A stretch of 64,000 nucleotides of DNA from Photobacterium salinisoli (GTDB taxonomy: Bacteria; Pseudomonadota; Gammaproteobacteria; Enterobacterales; Vibrionaceae). The DNA is taken from the NCBI RefSeq assembly GCF_003614885.1, contig NZ_QZMS01000014.1, positions 62,001 through 126,000 of the forward strand, in the 5' to 3' direction. The position numbers and the translations under genes are program-made. Below are positions 8,491 through 19,045 of the stretch, in pieces (within the stretch, counting starts at the first letter, position 1; every line of letters starts with the position of its first letter). The notes beneath the pieces were generated by a model. The model saw nothing but the letters and a program-made list of their open reading frames with translations, did no database searches and had not been told where the DNA came from.

Positions 8491-9723
8491 TTATTTCAGC
8501 ACTTTCGGGTTGGACGTACCCCACAGGGTATAGATTTCAGACAAAATGCGGCCTGAATGGTCTTCTGTTTCGCCAATGGTGATTTCGTCGCGGCCCTGAC
8601 GGCCGAACAGCACCACTTCCTCACCAGGTTTCACGCCTTTGATATCTGTGATGTCGACCATAGTGGTGTTCATCGAGGTTGATCCCAGCACTTTGGCGCG
8701 CTGGCCCTTGATCAGCACTTCACCGACACGGCTCAGCGAGCGAGGGAAAGCATCAGAGTAACCAATGGGCAGGTTGGCCAGCACAGAATCGCGCGCCAGG
8801 GTTTCCGTCTTGCTGTAGCCTATGGTTGAGCCTGCCGGCAGGCGGTGAACGGATGCAACCTGAGTTTTGAACGACACAATGCGCTTGTACTCCGGGAATG
8901 CCGGCGTGGTGTCACCGTACAGGGCACCACCGGTACGCACCATATCCAGCTGGGCTTCCGGTACCATCAGGGTGGTGAAAGAGTTGGCTACGTGCAGCAG
9001 AACCTCATCACGCTCCAGATCCGTATGCGTGAAGATCCACTGGCTGTCCTGCTTGAACTGTTGCAGACCGGCACGGATTTCCTCCAGATCTTCGGTCGGG
9101 AAGTGGGTCATGATACCCATCACCTGCAGGTGTTTGGTGTTCACTATCTTTCTGGCTTCTTTTTTGCCGTTCTGGCTGCGCATTTCCAGGCCGTTACGGC
9201 CCATGCTGGCAGAGTTGAGCGCCAGATGCACCGGGATCACTGTGCCGTGCTGGCGCGCAATGCGGGAGATGATTTTGGCTTGCTGTTTGGTGCCGATTAA
9301 CTCTTCAAGCTGAAGGTCAACGGCGCTTTCAATCTCAGAAGGTGTTGCGGCCCGCAGGCGCATCAGGCGGCCATTAAAGCCCATCTCACGAACCAGGCGG
9401 GCTTCCGCGTTGCTGGTGATACCAACACAGGGAATGCCGCTTTGCATCACAGAAGGCAGCAGGTTGGCAATGCCGTTGCCGTAGGCATCGGCTTTCATCA
9501 CGGCACAGATGGCAGTGTTGCTGCCCACATGGTTTTGCAGATGCGCAATGTTCGACTCAAACGCGGTCTTGTCCACTTCCACCCAGGCATTGGCTGTCTG
9601 AACGTCTTCCATGGTGCTCGCCTGCTCAATGCCAGGCAGCATAGGCGCAGCCGTGGCCTGCATAGAAGCAGTAGTGGTTCCCATCATGGCGAGGGCAATC
9701 AGTGAGTATGTAAAGTTTTTCAT
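8491..9723 (-). CDS. bsr: Periplasmic broad-spectrum amino-acid racemase
   Basis: A 410-residue alanine-racemase fold protein with a signal peptide (MKNFTYSLIALAMMG... ATAAP), which cytoplasmic Alr lacks. The PLP lysine sits in VMKADAYGNG at about residue 77, and the second catalytic residue is the Tyr in TIGYSKTE. RLRAAT and LNSASMGRNGLEM resemble the footprint described for Vibrio BsrV, which racemises many amino acids in the periplasm. Such enzymes make non-canonical D-amino acids that remodel peptidoglycan. A separate, typical alr lies at 45473, so this copy is not the housekeeping enzyme. A chemoreceptor gene lies 25 bp upstream in the same orientation, so co-transcription is possible. 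Confidence 0.9.
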   Translation of the reverse strand: MKNFTYSLIALAMMGTTTASMQATAAPMLPGIEQASTMEDVQTANAWVEVDKTAFESNIAHLQNHVGSNTAICAVMKADAYGNGIANLLPSVMQSGIPCVGITSNAEARLVREMGFNGRLMRLRAATPSEIESAVDLQLEELIGTKQQAKIISRIARQHGTVIPVHLALNSASMGRNGLEMRSQNGKKEARKIVNTKHLQVMGIMTHFPTEDLEEIRAGLQQFKQDSQWIFTHTDLERDEVLLHVANSFTTLMVPEAQLDMVRTGGALYGDTTPAFPEYKRIVSFKTQVASVHRLPAGSTIGYSKTETLARDSVLANLPIGYSDAFPRSLSRVGEVLIKGQRAKVLGSTSMNTTMVDITDIKGVKPGEEVVLFGRQGRDEITIGETEDHSGRILSEIYTLWGTSNPKVLK

Positions 9724-9748
9724 TGTAAGTCTCTGTTATTATTAAAAA

Positions 9749-11377
9749 TTACAGGGTGAATTGATTGACGACCTGATGCAGCGCATTGGCGCGGCGTTTG
9801 AGTTCGTCAACCCCCTGTTGAGCTTCCAGGGTGGACAGGCGGTTTTCTTCCGCGCTGTCACTCAGAGAAGCGACGTTGCGAGACAGATGATCTGAGGCGT
9901 GAGCCTGCTCCTTGACCGAACCGGCGATTTCTTCCATGCCGGAACTGACCGCTGAGATTTCCTGGTTAAAGGAACTGAGGGATGCGTTGGCCTGATCGGC
10001 GTGCTGCACACTGCTATCAACCCGATCGACGGCGTGTTGCATGGTTTGGGTGGTGTCGCTGGTGTCAGTCTGAATCGAACGGATCATAGAACTGATTTCC
10101 ACCGTGGCCTTGGCGGTACGTTCAGACAACTGGCGGACTTCATCGGCGACCACAGCAAAGCCGCGGCCCTGCGCACCGGCGCGAGCAGCTTCAATCGCGG
10201 CATTGAGCGCGAGCAGGTTGGTTTGATCGGCGATGTCTTTAATGACTTCGACAATGGAGTTGATTTCACTGGCACGGTTGTCAAGCTGCTGCAGTTTGTC
10301 GGCCACGGTATTGGTTTCCAGCTGGACAGACTGCATGCCGCGTACGGCGTTATCAATGGCCTCGACTGTGTTTTGGGTCAGCAGTTCGAACTGGCCCATT
10401 TGCTGGTTAGCATTATCGACAATTTCAGTGATGCTTTGTGCGCTGGCCGCCAGCTCTTCAATCGCAGTGGCACTGCTGCCGACATGCTCTGACTGGGTCA
10501 TGGAGCGGTCGGTCACGGCGCGGATCAGGGTGTCGAGCTGGGCGCTGGTGGCTGCCACACTGTCGGAGGATTGCTGCACTTCCAGCATCCGCTGGCGCAG
10601 GGCGGCCATAAAGATATTGAAGGAGTCGGACATTTCGCCGATTTCATCCTGGCTGCGGACTGCCACTCGCTGGTTCAGATCCCAGTTACCGTTCGCCAGT
10701 GAGCGCAGCACCTGATTGAGGCCATTGACCGGGGTGACGATCAGGTTGGCAATCATGCGCGCCGCTATCACTGTCAGCACCAGAAATACAGCAGCGATCA
10801 GAAAGGTTTTTTTCAGGGCTTCGGTTTTGACTTCTTCGATGTCTGTCAGCTTGACATCAATGCCGATGACATGGAGATCATTATTATCGCCACGAAAAGG
10901 CACGAAGATTGAGCGGTACATGCCGTATTCGCCCTGATAACTCTGATATTGGGTTTGCTCGGTACGGAAGGCTTCGTACAGCATCTCCGGCACTTTCAGG
11001 TATTGCTCCAGATACCAGTTCTTGTAGCGGCCGCTTTTCCACTCATTCTCATCCCGGTTGATATAGGTGTAGTACACCTGGCCGCCGCGACGCACGGTTG
11101 AGTAGGCCCATTCCAGCTTAGCGCCTTGGGTAAAGTGGGTCAGATGGGCTGAAATGTCGTCGTACAGGGCATCATCACGGCCGGCTTCATCATTGGGCAG
11201 ATCGCCGATGAGCTGTTCTACGGCCTGAGCAGCAGTGTTCAGTTCTGTATCAATACTGCTCATCGCTGAATTGACCAGGGTGTGATAGGAAATCGCAGAC
11301 AGAGCCGCGATGATAATAAGCGCGATGGCTGTGAACAGCATCGAAAGCTTGGTTTTAAGATTCCAATTGGCAGTCAT
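9749..11377 (-). CDS. Methyl-accepting chemotaxis protein
   Basis: The 542 residues form TM1 at about 11-31, a periplasmic sensing domain of about 155 residues, TM2 at about 191-212, a HAMP domain to about 266 and a cytoplasmic signalling coiled coil. The hairpin tip carries [17 protein letters not shown] around residue 390. The sensing domain has paired aromatic segments and a GIDVKLTDI end, in keeping with a Cache-type fold, but the ligand is not predictable. The gene lies just upstream of bsr, so a link to D-amino acids is only a guess. A degenerate sigma-28-like sequence lies upstream on the minus strand (11434-11460, GCCGAATA as -10), well below the quality of the one at 17384. Confidence 0.9.
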   Translation of the reverse strand: MTANWNLKTKLSMLFTAIALIIIAALSAISYHTLVNSAMSSIDTELNTAAQAVEQLIGDLPNDEAGRDDALYDDISAHLTHFTQGAKLEWAYSTVRRGGQVYYTYINRDENEWKSGRYKNWYLEQYLKVPEMLYEAFRTEQTQYQSYQGEYGMYRSIFVPFRGDNNDLHVIGIDVKLTDIEEVKTEALKKTFLIAAVFLVLTVIAARMIANLIVTPVNGLNQVLRSLANGNWDLNQRVAVRSQDEIGEMSDSFNIFMAALRQRMLEVQQSSDSVAATSAQLDTLIRAVTDRSMTQSEHVGSSATAIEELAASAQSITEIVDNANQQMGQFELLTQNTVEAIDNAVRGMQSVQLETNTVADKLQQLDNRASEINSIVEVIKDIADQTNLLALNAAIEAARAGAQGRGFAVVADEVRQLSERTAKATVEISSMIRSIQTDTSDTTQTMQHAVDRVDSSVQHADQANASLSSFNQEISAVSSGMEEIAGSVKEQAHASDHLSRNVASLSDSAEENRLSTLEAQQGVDELKRRANALHQVVNQFTL

Positions 11378-11664
11378 GACTTTTTCCGAATGCTAGTGAG
11401 TGATATGAATCACAAAAATATGCAATACGAGAGTATTCGGCGGCCAGTCTAATGACATTATTAACACTTTCAAATGCTAATAAGTGATTAATTTTATTTG
11501 TTTTTGTTTTGTATGATTAATATTTTTCAGTTGTATACTCTATTGATCGTGATGTGAAGAAAAGGTTGTACTTTTTTGAGCGGGGTGTCCCTGCATACAC
11601 AGGGACTCGTGGATAATCATGGCCAAACCTGACCGGCCAGGGGGAGGGCAAAGCGGCAGAAACG

Positions 11665-12687
11665 TTATTCCAAATGCAGATCCAACGGGGTTTTGCTGGC
11701 ACGTCCGCCAATCTCTCGGGTCAGTTTCGGCACTAAATACCCGGACACTTTTGCTATCAGACCTGCCATTAACACGCGGGCTTCGTCATCGCTCACCATG
11801 AAATGGGCGGCGCCCTGTACTTTATCCAGCACATGCAGGTAATAAGGCAGGATCCCGGCATCAAACAAGGCTTCACTCAGGTTGACCAGGGCGTCAACCG
11901 AGTCGTTCACCCCCCGCAGTAACACACCCTGATTGAGCAAAGTGACGCCGGCATCGCGCAGCGGTGCCAGTGCCGCTCTCAGCTCGTCGTTTATTTCATT
12001 GCCGTGGTTGATATGGGTGACCAGAACGACCTGGAGCCGGGTTTGCTGCAGCAGCAGGCGCAGCTCGGGGGTTATCCGGGCCGGGATCACCACAGGCAGA
12101 CGGGTATGGATCCGCAGCCGTTTGATATGGCTGATGGCGGCAATACCTTCCACTAACCAGCGCAGTTCACTGTCTTTGGCCATCAGCGGATCGCCGCCGG
12201 ACAGAATGACTTCATTCAGTTCCGGGTGAGCGGCAATGTAATCGAGCGCCTGCTGCCACTGGCGCTTGCCGCCCGGATTGTCCTGATAGGGAAAATGACG
12301 GCGAAAGCAGTAGCGGCAGTTAATGGCACAGCCGCCTTTGACGATCAGCAGCACCCGGTTGCGGTATTTGTGCAGCAGGCCGGGCAGGGTATTTTTCTGT
12401 TCCTCCAGCGGATCGTGCGAAAAGCCCTCATGCACCTCAAATTCTTCGGCCAGCGGCAAAACCTGGCGCAATAAGGGATCATGCGGGTTGCCCATTTCCA
12501 TTCTGTCAACAAAGCTTCTTGGTACACGCTGCGCAAACAGCTTTCTGGCTGCCAGCCCGTTTTGCCAGGGGGCAGGGTCGATATCCAGCCGGTGAAGCAG
12601 TTCAAGCGGATCCGAGATCGCATCGGCTAATTGTTCGAGCCAGTTTTGCTCAACAGTCGCGACGTTTCGGGTTATGATGTGCGGCAT
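11665..12687 (-). CDS. epmB: EF-P (R)-beta-lysine synthase, lysine 2,3-aminomutase-like radical SAM enzyme
   Basis: A 340-residue protein starting MPHIITRN at 12687. The frame is open for another 210 codons across the antisense strand of efp, but homology begins at this Met. The radical-SAM cluster motif is CAINCRYCFRRHF near residue 115, followed by LSGGDPLM, and PYYLHVLDKVQG lies late in the chain as in YjeK. The enzyme converts L-lysine to (R)-beta-lysine, which EpmA attaches to Lys34 of EF-P. It is divergent from efp across only 33 bp, and epmA is downstream of efp. All three pathway genes are therefore together. Confidence 0.95.
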   Translation of the reverse strand: MPHIITRNVATVEQNWLEQLADAISDPLELLHRLDIDPAPWQNGLAARKLFAQRVPRSFVDRMEMGNPHDPLLRQVLPLAEEFEVHEGFSHDPLEEQKNTLPGLLHKYRNRVLLIVKGGCAINCRYCFRRHFPYQDNPGGKRQWQQALDYIAAHPELNEVILSGGDPLMAKDSELRWLVEGIAAISHIKRLRIHTRLPVVIPARITPELRLLLQQTRLQVVLVTHINHGNEINDELRAALAPLRDAGVTLLNQGVLLRGVNDSVDALVNLSEALFDAGILPYYLHVLDKVQGAAHFMVSDDEARVLMAGLIAKVSGYLVPKLTREIGGRASKTPLDLHLE

Positions 12688-12720
12688 GAAAAATAACTCG
12701 AAGATGTTAAGAGGAAAAAA

Positions 12721-13287
12721 ATGGCGTCTTTCAGCACTAATGAATTCCGCGGCGGAATGAAAATTATGCTCGATAATGAACCCTGTGTCATTATCGAAAA
12801 CGAATTTGTGAAGCCAGGCAAAGGCCAGGCGTTTAACCGGGTCAAAATCCGCAAACTGCTGTCTGGTAAGGTACTGGAAAAAACCTTCAAATCGGGTGAT
12901 TCCGTTGAAGCCGCAGACGTTGTCGATATTGAACTGGATTACCTGTACAACGACGGTGAATTCTATCACTTCATGAACAATGAAACCTTTGAGCAAATCG
13001 CTGCTGATGTGAAAGCAGTAGGCGATAATGCGAAATGGCTGGTAGAAAACAATACCTGTACGCTGACACTGTGGAACGGTAACCCGATTGCCGTCACGCC
13101 ACCTAACTTTGTTGAGCTGGAAGTGGTTGAGACGGATCCGGGCCTGAAAGGCGATACTCAGGGCACGGGCGGTAAACCTGCTACCCTGTCTACCGGTGCT
13201 GTGGTTCGCGTACCGCTGTTCATTCAAATCGGTGAAGTGCTCAAAGTTGACACCCGCTCTGCGGAATACGTCAGCCGCGTGAAGTAA
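12721..13287 (+). CDS. efp: Elongation factor P
   Basis: A 188-residue three-domain protein (N-terminal KOW-like domain and two OB domains). The modification loop reads KPGKGQAF with Lys at position 34, the site beta-lysylated by EpmA. EF-P binds between the P and E sites of stalled ribosomes and speeds formation of peptide bonds at polyproline. AAGAGGAAAAAA ahead of the ATG is a strong ribosome binding site. A rho-independent terminator follows at 13307. Neighbouring epmB and epmA make the modified state likely. Confidence 0.97.
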   Translation: MASFSTNEFRGGMKIMLDNEPCVIIENEFVKPGKGQAFNRVKIRKLLSGKVLEKTFKSGDSVEAADVVDIELDYLYNDGEFYHFMNNETFEQIAADVKAVGDNAKWLVENNTCTLTLWNGNPIAVTPPNFVELEVVETDPGLKGDTQGTGGKPATLSTGAVVRVPLFIQIGEVLKVDTRSAEYVSRVK

Positions 13288-13306
13288 TTCTTTCGTGTGA
13301 GCAGAC

Positions 13307-13336
13307 AAGGGCCGCATTATGCGGCCTTTGTTGTTT
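13307..13336 (+). terminator. Rho-independent terminator of efp
   Basis: The stem GGCCGC (13310-13315) with GCGGCC (13321-13326), extended by A-T pairs, is followed by a T-rich run. It lies 20 bp after efp and before epmA, so epmA probably needs its own promoter or read-through. Confidence 0.8.
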
Positions 13337-13390
13337 TCATGCCCCGTTTGCTCTTCACCCCTTTCGACTCAGATGAAAAAAGACTCTCCT

Positions 13391-14362
13391 ATGACAATGC
13401 ATTGGCAACCCACGGCTGATCTGGTGAACCTGCGCCAGCGGGCCGCAATTCTGGCGTCTGTGCGTGAATTTTTCGCACATCGCGGTGTAATGGAGGTGGA
13501 TACCCCGGCCATGAGCCAGGCCACAGTCACCGACATTCACCTGCATACTTTCCAGACTGAATTTGTCGGCCCCGGCTTTGCCCACGGCCAGACGCTCTAT
13601 CTGATGACCAGCCCTGAATTTCATATGAAGCGCCTGCTGTCGGCGGGAAGCGGGCCTATCTATCAGATTTGTAAGGCTTTCCGCAACGAAGAGTCCGGCC
13701 GTTACCACAACCCGGAATTTACCATGCTGGAGTGGTACCGCCCCGGATTTGACCACCATGCACTGATGGATGAAATGGATGCCCTGCTGCAACGTGTGCT
13801 GCAGTGTACTGCCGCCGAACGCATGAGCTATCAGCAGGCCTTTCTACAGGTGCTGAGTGTCTGTCCGCTGACTGCGTCTATGGCCGAGCTGAAAAGTGCG
13901 GCTTTGGCGCTGAATCTTGGCGATGTGGCGGCCGCTGAAACTGACAGAGACACCCTGCTGCAACTGATGTTCAGTATGGGGGTGGAACCGGTGATCGGCC
14001 AGCAGGTGCCGGCTTTTGTGTATGATTTTCCCGCCTCACAAGCGGCACTGGCGCGGATCAGCCCGTCTGATAAGCGTGTTGCCGAGCGCTTTGAGGTGTA
14101 TTTTAAAGGTATTGAGCTGGCCAACGGTTTTCATGAGCTGGCCGACGGCGATGAGCAGTTATCCCGCTTTGAAGCGGATAATGCCAAGCGGTTGGCGATG
14201 GGTCTGCCGGCACAGCCGATCGATCAGCATCTGGTTGCCGCGCTGAAGGCTGGCTTTCCCGATTGTGCTGGCGTGGCGCTGGGGATTGATCGTCTGGTGA
14301 TGCTGGCCCTGGGGCAAACACACATAGCGGCAGTGACCGCCTTTCCGGTCACGATCGCCTGA
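13391..14362 (+). CDS. epmA: EF-P--(R)-beta-lysine ligase EpmA (GenX/PoxA)
   Basis: I take the ATG at 13391 ([11 protein letters not shown]), giving 323 residues against about 325 in E. coli. The frame is open back to 13319, which would overlap the efp terminator. It is a class II lysyl-tRNA synthetase paralogue without the anticodon-binding domain. Motif 2 is [20 protein letters not shown] at about residues 98-117, with the ELANGFHEL region and C-terminal [12 protein letters not shown] (motif 3). It activates beta-lysine and attaches it to EF-P Lys34. Codon usage and composition match its neighbours. Confidence 0.94.
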   Translation: MTMHWQPTADLVNLRQRAAILASVREFFAHRGVMEVDTPAMSQATVTDIHLHTFQTEFVGPGFAHGQTLYLMTSPEFHMKRLLSAGSGPIYQICKAFRNEESGRYHNPEFTMLEWYRPGFDHHALMDEMDALLQRVLQCTAAERMSYQQAFLQVLSVCPLTASMAELKSAALALNLGDVAAAETDRDTLLQLMFSMGVEPVIGQQVPAFVYDFPASQAALARISPSDKRVAERFEVYFKGIELANGFHELADGDEQLSRFEADNAKRLAMGLPAQPIDQHLVAALKAGFPDCAGVALGIDRLVMLALGQTHIAAVTAFPVTIA

Positions 14363-14384
14363 CCGACGCTCGGGCCGCCCAGTA

Positions 14385-15272
14385 TCAGATACTGAGAATC
14401 AAGCCGGTGCCGATGACAGCCAGCAGTGCGCCAAGCCAGGCGGCGCCCGGCGGTCGGTGCCGGGTGTATATCCACAGCAGCGGCAGAATCATGATAGGGG
14501 TGGTGGAGGATAACAGCGCCACCATACCCACATCGCCGTGCTGCAGGGCAAACAGAATCAGCGTCATCCCTACGGCCATGGCCAGAAAACCATTCAGGGC
14601 AACCATACCGAAGATCGGCAGGTTGATCGGTTGAAGGGGTTTGGCAAGGCTGGCGCCACTGAGGCGCAGCACACTGTGGGCGCCGAATGCCGTTGCCATG
14701 CGCATGGCCGAAGCGGCTACCGGATCCAGCGCGGTTTGCATCGCGGGTTTAGCGATAATCGCGCCCAGTGACTGACACAGTGCCGCCGTCAAGCCCAGCA
14801 CCACCGCAACGGCTAAACTGCCGGTGATGGCTTCTATCTGATGCTTCTGGCTTTTCTGGCCGAACATAATGGCCGTCACCACACCGGCAAACACCAGCAG
14901 CGCCCCGACCAGTTTCCAGCCCAGTAAGGTTTCATCAAACAGCCAGATGCCAAGCAGCGCCGAGAAGACCGCATGGCAGGAAAACAACAGGCCGCCCCGG
15001 CGTGGGCCAATCCGGTTGAAGCAGGCAAACAGCGCAGTATCACCGATAAAAATACCAATCAGTCCGGACAATGCCATCACCAACGCCAGATCCAGTGTCA
15101 GACTGGCCCAGCCACCATTGATGAGTGCCATAGCGGACAGCATCACTGTGACGCAAGCCATGCGCCAGCGGCTGTAGGCAAAGGCGCCGAGATGGCGTGA
15201 AGGTGTGACGGAGATTAAACTGCTGATGGCCCACAACAGAGCGGCGGCCAGCGCCAGCCATTCGTAACCCAT
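14385..15272 (-). CDS. DMT-family transporter, EamA type
   Basis: The 295 residues hold about ten hydrophobic helices in two halves of five, the EamA duplication. It starts MGYEWLALAAALLWAISSLIS and has a SCHAVFSALLGIWLFDE segment at the end of the first half. Members export metabolites or amino acids across the inner membrane, and the substrate here is unknown. It is convergent with epmA, with only about 22 bp between the stops. A chemoreceptor gene is downstream in the same orientation. Confidence 0.85.
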   Translation of the reverse strand: MGYEWLALAAALLWAISSLISVTPSRHLGAFAYSRWRMACVTVMLSAMALINGGWASLTLDLALVMALSGLIGIFIGDTALFACFNRIGPRRGGLLFSCHAVFSALLGIWLFDETLLGWKLVGALLVFAGVVTAIMFGQKSQKHQIEAITGSLAVAVVLGLTAALCQSLGAIIAKPAMQTALDPVAASAMRMATAFGAHSVLRLSGASLAKPLQPINLPIFGMVALNGFLAMAVGMTLILFALQHGDVGMVALLSSTTPIMILPLLWIYTRHRPPGAAWLGALLAVIGTGLILSI

Positions 15273-15420
15273 GGATATCCTTATTCGAAAGCACTGCGAG
15301 GCAGTTTGTTATGCTGAGTGGTCGCATATCATGCAGCAAAGCGGCGGAAAATGGTATCGGCAGATGAGGGCAACGGCGGGCACGGCCAGCCGGAACTGGC
15401 TGACCGCGCGCGTGACGGGG

Positions 15421-17304
15421 TTAAATCTTAAAGCGTGAGGCGTCGTCGCGCATCGCTTTTGCCGCCTGATTCATACCCTGGGCACTTTGGCTGACTTCCT
15501 GCGTCTGGATGGCCAGATGATCAGAGACATCGCGGATCGCCTGGGTGTTGCGGCTGATATCTTCACTCACCGCACGCTGCTCTTCTGCCGCGCTGGCAAT
15601 TTGGGTGGCCATTTCAGAAATCTCGGCGATGGACTGGGTGATCTGGCTCAGGCTGTCGCTGGCGGCCTGGGCGTAATCCACACTTTGCCCGGCCAGCTCT
15701 GTACTGGCGCCCATGCTGTCAACGGCCTGGCGGGTATTGCCCTGCAGCGTGTCAATCATGGCCCGGATCTCTTCCGTCGAGTCGTGCGTGCGCTGACTCA
15801 GCACTCTGACTTCATCGGCCACCACCGCAAACCCACGGCCCTGTTCACCGGCCCGGGCTGCTTCAATGGCGGCATTGAGCGCCAGCAAGTTAGTCTGCTC
15901 GGCAATACCCTGAATGGTGGCCAGTATATGGTTGATGTTCTGCGCATTGGCTTCCAGTGTCTGGATGACAGTGGCGGCATCCTGAACCTGGTTGGCCAGT
16001 GACATGATAGCCTGGCGGTTTTGGCTGATCACCGTCTGACCCTGTTCGCATGCACTGGTCGAAGTCTGGGCCGCGGACGCGGTCAGCTCAGCGTGGCTCG
16101 CTACTTCGGCAGCTGTGGCCGACATCTGGTGTATGGCGGTGGCAATTTGATTGATTTCATTCTGCTGACCGTGTACCCGCTCTGAGGCCTGACGGGCCTG
16201 GTGAAACGACTGCTCAGCCTGTTCGCCCAGGGTGTGTGAGCGGGACACTATACCTTTGATCATCTGCTGCAGCTGGCTGAGGAACAGGTTCATGTTCTCT
16301 GCCAGCTCGCCGACCTCATCCATGCGCTGGATCGCAATCCGCTGGGTCAAATCACCATTGCCCTGGGTCAGTGCATGCACCGAGCGATTGAGTTCACTGA
16401 GCGGACGCAACAGGCTGTTAATGATCCAGCCTGCCAGCAGTGCGATGACCACATACACCAGCAAGGAGGCGATCAGGGTAAAGGACAGGGTTTTCCCTAT
16501 GGCCGCATACGCCAGATCTTTATCCTCAATGATACCCACCGACCAGTCAGTACCGGCGATCGGCGAGACAAAGATCAACTTATCTTTGCCGTCTTGATCG
16601 AAATGGAACTCTGCGACTTGCTGGCTACCGGTAAGATTGCGGATGAAGCCTGAGGAGAGATCGTTATCTAATTGGGTTAATGGCTGACGGCTCAGCGAAG
16701 TATCCTGATAAGCGACCAGCGTATTGTTGCCGTCGACCAGAAAAGCGCTGCCCGCGTTGTCCAGCGTCAGGCTGAGAATTTTGTCGATAATGTGGGTGAC
16801 GGTAAGGTCGGCGGCCAGTACACCGCGGCGTTCACCGTTGAATGAACGGGCGAAGCTCACCACCAGGCTGCCATCAAAATCCTGATAGGGTTCGGTCAGA
16901 ATCAGCTGACTGGACTTGCTCGCGTCCTGATACCAGGGGCGGGTGCGGGGATCATAGTCAGCGGGCCAGTCTTCCGTTTTATCGCCATAGGCAATGCTGC
17001 CGTCGCTGAAACCGGCATAGACAGACAAAAAGTTGCCGGCGCGTTTGGTCAGCAGCAGCTCTCTGTCGATATTATAATCGGCGGCAATCAGCGGCAGGTT
17101 GGCTAATACCATATCGCGGCGGGTAGCCAGCCAGTCGGCAATGTAATCGCTGGTGGCCGCGCCGGCGGCACGCATCTGGGCATTGACTTCGTTGGTGGTT
17201 TCGCTGCGAAGCTGGGTGACTGAAATACCAGCCTGGATAGCACTGACAGTGGCTATAATGGCCGCAATGGCCACTTGTATTTTCATTTTTATCGTGAATT
17301 TCAT
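15421..17304 (-). CDS. Methyl-accepting chemotaxis protein with a dCache sensor, probable amino-acid receptor
   Basis: The 627 residues comprise TM1 near the N-terminus, a large periplasmic double-Cache domain of about 240 residues, TM2 at about 275-297, HAMP, and a signalling domain with [17 protein letters not shown]. In the membrane-distal Cache the segment [12 protein letters not shown] has Y, R, W and Y at the spacing of the dCache_1AA amino-acid-binding motif (as in PctA). Further along come [10 protein letters not shown] and a late Asp in LAADLT. From the motif I infer binding of amino-acid ligands. A well-matched sigma-28 promoter lies about 80 bp upstream. Confidence 0.92.
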   Translation of the reverse strand: MKFTIKMKIQVAIAAIIATVSAIQAGISVTQLRSETTNEVNAQMRAAGAATSDYIADWLATRRDMVLANLPLIAADYNIDRELLLTKRAGNFLSVYAGFSDGSIAYGDKTEDWPADYDPRTRPWYQDASKSSQLILTEPYQDFDGSLVVSFARSFNGERRGVLAADLTVTHIIDKILSLTLDNAGSAFLVDGNNTLVAYQDTSLSRQPLTQLDNDLSSGFIRNLTGSQQVAEFHFDQDGKDKLIFVSPIAGTDWSVGIIEDKDLAYAAIGKTLSFTLIASLLVYVVIALLAGWIINSLLRPLSELNRSVHALTQGNGDLTQRIAIQRMDEVGELAENMNLFLSQLQQMIKGIVSRSHTLGEQAEQSFHQARQASERVHGQQNEINQIATAIHQMSATAAEVASHAELTASAAQTSTSACEQGQTVISQNRQAIMSLANQVQDAATVIQTLEANAQNINHILATIQGIAEQTNLLALNAAIEAARAGEQGRGFAVVADEVRVLSQRTHDSTEEIRAMIDTLQGNTRQAVDSMGASTELAGQSVDYAQAASDSLSQITQSIAEISEMATQIASAAEEQRAVSEDISRNTQAIRDVSDHLAIQTQEVSQSAQGMNQAAKAMRDDASRFKI

Positions 17305-17383
17305 ACTGCAATCCCGAGTTCGTTCCCTGACTTTGTTTTGCTGTTAAAAGCGTGGGCAGAAGTAAATAGTGAGTCACTCGGAA

Positions 17384-17410
17384 TTATCAGCGAATCTGAT
17401 GTTTGCTTTA
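17384..17410 (-). promoter_or_regulatory. Sigma-28 (FliA) promoter of the dCache chemoreceptor gene
   Basis: On the minus strand TAAAGCAA, 11 bases, then GCTGATAA. The flagellar sigma-28 consensus is TAAAGTTT-N11-GCCGATAA, so spacing is exact and the cores match. It lies about 80 bp ahead of the start at 17304. Confidence 0.75.
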
Positions 17411-17478
17411 TGCCTAATTGTGCAGTCCATTGTTAGGATGTGATCATGATGCCAGAATTATGCTCTTGCTGGGTTGAG

Positions 17479-18900
17479 TTACACGGATAAAGCCATTAAT
17501 GCTGCCAGGTACAGAACCGACAGGCCGCTGAGGCCGACCAGTACCCCCACTTTCATCATATCGCGACTATCAATCAGGCCGGTGGAGTAGGCCAGTGAAT
17601 TGGGTGGGGTTGAAACGGGAAGCACCATGCCTAGCGAGGCAGAGAAAGCCAGCATGATCAGCATGGCAGTCAATCCTCCCGCACCGGCTAACGAGGGAAC
17701 CGAAGTTGCAATCGCGGCCCCGATGGGCATCAGCAGGTTGGCAGTTGCCGTATTAGACATAAAATTGGCCATCAGCCAGCATAATACCGAGAGCATGATC
17801 AGAATCAGCAGGGACGGCAGGCTGGCGTAGTCAATTGCGTGGGCCAGTTGTCCGGCCAGCCCGGTCTGCTCGAGCGCCATGCCAATGGCTATCCCGCCGG
17901 CTACCAGCCACAGCACATCCCAGTTAAAGAGTTTCAGCTCTTCTTTGCCTATGATGCCTGTCAGTGCGAAGACTGTCAGCGGGATCAGGGCGACGACATA
18001 GGCATTCATACCGTGCCAGGCCGTTGTCAGCCAGAGCACAATGGTCAATCCGAACGTCAGATAGACCACCCAGGCTTGCCAGCCGCGCTGAAACTGCCCT
18101 TCCAGCTGTAAATCCAGGGTGTGATGCCGGGTAGGAAAAAGCCGCTGCAGCAGCCACCATGCCAGCGCAAGCTGCACTAAGACAAACGGCAGACCAAACG
18201 CCATCCAGCCGAGAAAACTGATGCTGTGTTCATCGCTCAGATATTGTAAGGCAATGGCATTGGGCGGTGTGCCGATCGGGGTGGCAATACCGCCTGTGTT
18301 GGCGGCAACCGGTATCGCCAGTACCAGTGCTTTGATGCTGCTGTCTTCTTTGGGAACCGCTGCCAGGATAGGCACCAGCAACGCCAGCATCATGACAGTA
18401 GTGGCGGTATTGGACATAAACATGGAAAAGGCCGCTGTGATAAGCATCAGCCCCAGCATGATATAGCGTGGTTGCGAGCCAAAGGGCTTTAACAGAACAC
18501 GGGCCAGATTGGTGTCCAGCCGATACTTGGCGGCGGCAATCGCCAGGGCAAAGCCACCGAGAAACAGCATGATGATCGGCGACGCAAAGGCGTGGAAAAT
18601 ATCGGTGTAGGCAATGAACTGACCCAGCGGGGTGGCGTCTGCCGGTTGACGGAAAAACAGCAGACTCTGATCGGAGAGCATGACAAGTTGCAGCACAATG
18701 ATCAGCAGGGAGGTCGCATAGACAGGCACCGGCTCTAATACCCAGAGCAGTGCAGCCATCACGAAAATGGCCAGTAACCTGTGCTGCACCAGCGTCAGCT
18801 CACCCAGCGGCAGCGAGGGCGTCGGTACCTGCAGCAGGGCAAAGGGCAGGCCAAAGGCAATCAGTAATTTCAGCAGTAGCGATAGCGATGTTTCCCGCAT
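17479..18900 (-). CDS. DASS-family sodium:dicarboxylate symporter (VcINDY-like)
   Basis: A hydrophobic protein of about 473 residues with two SNTAT motifs, FMSNTATTVMM in the first repeat and FMSNTATANLL in the second. Each is paired with a downstream hairpin region (ATPIGTPPNAIAL and LPVSTPPNSLAY). These are the sodium and carboxylate sites of the DASS/SLC13 fold. It imports C4-dicarboxylates such as succinate, malate or citrate with sodium. The frame is open to 18987, but that start would lie in the psd terminator, so I use the ATG at 18900. The ATG at 18936 is an alternative. Confidence 0.9.
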   Translation of the reverse strand: MRETSLSLLLKLLIAFGLPFALLQVPTPSLPLGELTLVQHRLLAIFVMAALLWVLEPVPVYATSLLIIVLQLVMLSDQSLLFFRQPADATPLGQFIAYTDIFHAFASPIIMLFLGGFALAIAAAKYRLDTNLARVLLKPFGSQPRYIMLGLMLITAAFSMFMSNTATTVMMLALLVPILAAVPKEDSSIKALVLAIPVAANTGGIATPIGTPPNAIALQYLSDEHSISFLGWMAFGLPFVLVQLALAWWLLQRLFPTRHHTLDLQLEGQFQRGWQAWVVYLTFGLTIVLWLTTAWHGMNAYVVALIPLTVFALTGIIGKEELKLFNWDVLWLVAGGIAIGMALEQTGLAGQLAHAIDYASLPSLLILIMLSVLCWLMANFMSNTATANLLMPIGAAIATSVPSLAGAGGLTAMLIMLAFSASLGMVLPVSTPPNSLAYSTGLIDSRDMMKVGVLVGLSGLSVLYLAALMALSV

Positions 18901-18985
18901 GTCCGGTGCTCTGTATAAAAAGGGCACGGACAGCATAGCATTCTCAATGAGATGCATATGGCGGGTGAGATCAAAATATCGGATC

Positions 18986-19013
18986 AAAAAAGGGACGAAT
19001 CCGTCCCTTTTTT
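18986..19013 (-). terminator. Rho-independent terminator after psd (bidirectional)
   Basis: A stem of GGGACG with CGTCCC, extended by A6/T6 tracts on both sides, has a 4-base loop. It sits about 32 bp downstream of the psd stop and upstream of the transporter start. Confidence 0.88.
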
Positions 19014-19045
19014 GTCAATCAGCATTAGCGGTATTAGCGGTGCTG

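Noticed and set aside
11434..11460. Sigma-28 promoter of the first chemoreceptor gene
   Set aside because: Spacing fits, but both halves have mismatches in core positions (TAATGTCA and GCCGAATA), so I do not list it as a feature.
12688..13317. A 210-codon open extension of epmB antisense to the whole of efp
   Set aside because: Homology to EpmB starts at the Met at 12687. The extension is a shadow of the strongly codon-biased efp gene and has no ribosome binding site of its own.
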